Assembly (NCBI GenBank): GCA_900498135.1
Contig: LR026961.1
Span: 4,504,037 to 4,549,209, forward strand
Length of the DNA stretch: 45,173 bases
Origin: an uncultured Desulfatiglans sp.
GTDB lineage: Bacteria; Desulfobacterota; DSM-4660; Desulfatiglandales; Desulfatiglandaceae
Reading direction: 5' to 3'
Shown here: in pieces, positions 44,165-45,173 of the stretch
Layout: each line of letters opens with the position of its first letter
Numbering within the stretch: position 1 is the first letter of the stretch
Translations under genes and position numbers: made by a program
The notes under the pieces: model-generated
The model's input: only the letters and a program-made list of their open reading frames with translations
Databases searched by the model: none
Told to the model about the DNA's origin: nothing

Positions 44165-44779
44165 ATGACATCACTACAATACAAAAATATAAGGCATAAC
44201 CTGGCTGGTGATTATCCACAAATCGATCCCACCGCGCTGATTGACCCTTCTGCCCAGATCATTGGCAATGTCAGAATTGACAAGGATGTTTTCATAGGAC
44301 CATTGGCCGTTATTCGGGCCGACCAGCGGGGCCGGGATGGGAAAGTCGCGCCCATCCAGATCGATAAGGAGGTCATTATACAGGATGGCGTCATCATACA
44401 CGCCGATCCGGGGGCTTCGGTGATCATCGGCTCCAAGACTACCGTAGCCCACGGAGCTATCATCCATGGACCGTGCACCATCGGGCAAGAGTGTTTTATT
44501 GCCATGAGAGCCTCTTTATACAAGGCCACTCTAGAAGATCATGTATGGCTTGGAATTGGAGCGATTGCCAAACGTGTTACGTTGCATTCCTTTACAAAAG
44601 TGCCTGCGGGTGCCGTTATCCGTGATCGCCCCGAAGTACTGGCACTTCGACTGATTACCGAGAAAGAAAGAACATATATGGAAGAAGTTTGGGCCGCTAA
44701 CTCCAGATTAAGGAAGGACTACCTGGAACTCCGTGAAAAAGCGGAGTCGATTCGATCCGCTGCCAAGAAAAATGGCTGA
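44165..44779 (+). CDS. Gamma-class carbonic anhydrase-family protein (left-handed beta-helix)
   Basis: 204 residues from ATG 44165 with AAGGAGGG 6 bases upstream. Repeated hexapeptide turns (PTALIDPSAQIIGNVRID, VIIGSKTTVAHGAI) form a left-handed parallel beta-helix. The three zinc histidines of Cam/CamH are present: His79 (VIIHAD), His96 and His101 (VAHGAIIHG), and Arg51 is kept. It ends with a C-terminal helix. It hydrates CO2 to bicarbonate or binds related acyl/carnitine-type substrates; activity is inferred. Base composition and codon choice are more AT-rich than other genes here, and repeat copies D and E flank it, so recent acquisition is plausible. Confidence 0.87.
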   Translation: MTSLQYKNIRHNLAGDYPQIDPTALIDPSAQIIGNVRIDKDVFIGPLAVIRADQRGRDGKVAPIQIDKEVIIQDGVIIHADPGASVIIGSKTTVAHGAIIHGPCTIGQECFIAMRASLYKATLEDHVWLGIGAIAKRVTLHSFTKVPAGAVIRDRPEVLALRLITEKERTYMEEVWAANSRLRKDYLELREKAESIRSAAKKNG

Positions 44780-44825
44780 TATCACAAATGTATTACTATA
44801 ATTCCATACCCAAAACTGCGGGGTG

Positions 44826-44852
44826 ATACTCATTTACTTGAGTATATTTTTC
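44826..44852 (+). terminator. Terminator after the carbonic anhydrase gene
   Basis: ATACTCA (44826-44832), loop TTTACT, TGAGTAT (44839-44845), followed at once by ATTTTTC. A perfect 7-bp stem with T-run 47 bases after the stop codon. Confidence 0.6.
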
Positions 44853-45042
44853 AACACATTTTTGTTCTTGACGTGGAGTCAGTTTAGAGCAAAGTAGGAA
44901 CCCCCAGTTTTAGGGAGCGGGTTTCTACCTTGTCATAAAAAGGTCACGACGAGAAACAAATTGAATTTTGGTCGGGAGCGCGCTAGCGTCGCGGATAAAT
45001 CCGCGATGATCTACCTCCTGAAGTCTTTTCGGGTCCATGAGT

Positions 45043-45173
45043 TAGTTTCCAATCCGGAGATGGTCTTTTTGGCCAATTTCGGCGTCAATCTGCACGTTTG
45101 CTTGTGCGGCGACCTGCAGGTCGCCTCCGCGCAAACGCTTGATTTCCTTGATATTGGCCAAAAATCCTCATTT
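45043..45173 (+). repeat. Fold-back repeat copy E (cut by window end)
   Basis: TAGTTTCCAATCCGGAGATGG, TTTTTGGCCAATTTCGGCG, the perfect GGCGACCTGCAGGTCGCC core and TTGATATTGGCCAAAAATCC are all present; the window ends in the right arm. It is nearly identical to copy D and in the same orientation, 950 bases apart. Confidence 0.88.

Larger units (their letters stand above)
44780..45173. other. Intergenic right end of window
   Basis: No gene. It holds a terminator after the carbonic anhydrase, a CGCGGA-TAAA-TCCGCG stem-loop (44990-45005) and repeat copy E, which runs off the end. Confidence 0.5.

Overview
This 45 kb window is a GC-rich (roughly 60%) chromosomal segment of an anaerobic bacterium, most likely a Desulfobacterota (deltaproteobacterial) sulfate-reducer-like or syntrophic lineage. 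The indications are an Rnf complex preceded by a periplasmic c-type cytochrome gene, large multiheme cytochromes, an oxygen-sensitive 2-hydroxyacyl-CoA dehydratase with its activase, an iron-sulfur (Bacillus-type) PurF, and generally delta-like protein sequences. The assignment is inferred from gene content; no rRNA or tRNA gene was found.

Layout. 1-5081 (+): end of carB, purF, a PhoB/PhoR-type two-component pair and a thioredoxin-type arsenate reductase. 5106-7741 (-): a class V PLP enzyme and an MFS transporter. 8103-11402 (+): two 2-hydroxyacyl-CoA dehydratase subunits and their ATP-dependent activase, divergent from the transporter. 11445-15482 (-): ppx/gppA-guaB-guaA. 15483-16547: a gene-free stretch with two copies of a dispersed fold-back repeat, a good promoter and a GC-rich structured leader. 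16548-23228 (+): tetraheme cytochrome-rnfCDGEAB, with an RseC protein convergent at the end. 23668-24381: AT-rich spacer with a third repeat copy. 24382-25632 (+): M24 peptidase. 25756-36888 (-): thrS-infC-rpmI-rplT-pheS-pheT-merR followed without a break by two multiheme cytochromes. 37539-40647 (+): LuxR-type regulator, rnk-like gene, mreB. 40755-42950 (-): CPA2 antiporter with RCK domains. 42951-45173: a visibly AT-richer end with a gamma-carbonic anhydrase bracketed by two more repeat copies.

The main findings are two. First, the Rnf operon looks rewired. RnfC lacks the glycine-rich FMN/NADH loop and the following acidic motif of classical RnfC. RnfB instead carries a complete GltD/NfnB-like FAD and NAD(P)-binding module at its C-terminus, and a tetraheme cytochrome opens the operon, as in the cytochrome-linked Rnf of Methanosarcina. 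An NAD(P)H site may therefore have moved from RnfC to RnfB. Second, a fold-back repeat of up to about 180 bp, built round a perfect GGCGACCTGCAGGTCGCC palindrome, occurs five times, only in intergenic DNA; two copies flank the carbonic anhydrase and one carries a nested insertion.

The parts fit together metabolically. The 2-hydroxyacyl-CoA dehydratase activase needs low-potential electrons, normally from reduced ferredoxin, which Rnf makes or re-oxidises at the membrane. The multiheme cytochromes offer periplasmic electron exits. Start codons were chosen from ribosome-binding sites and family lengths, and several differ from the longest open frame.
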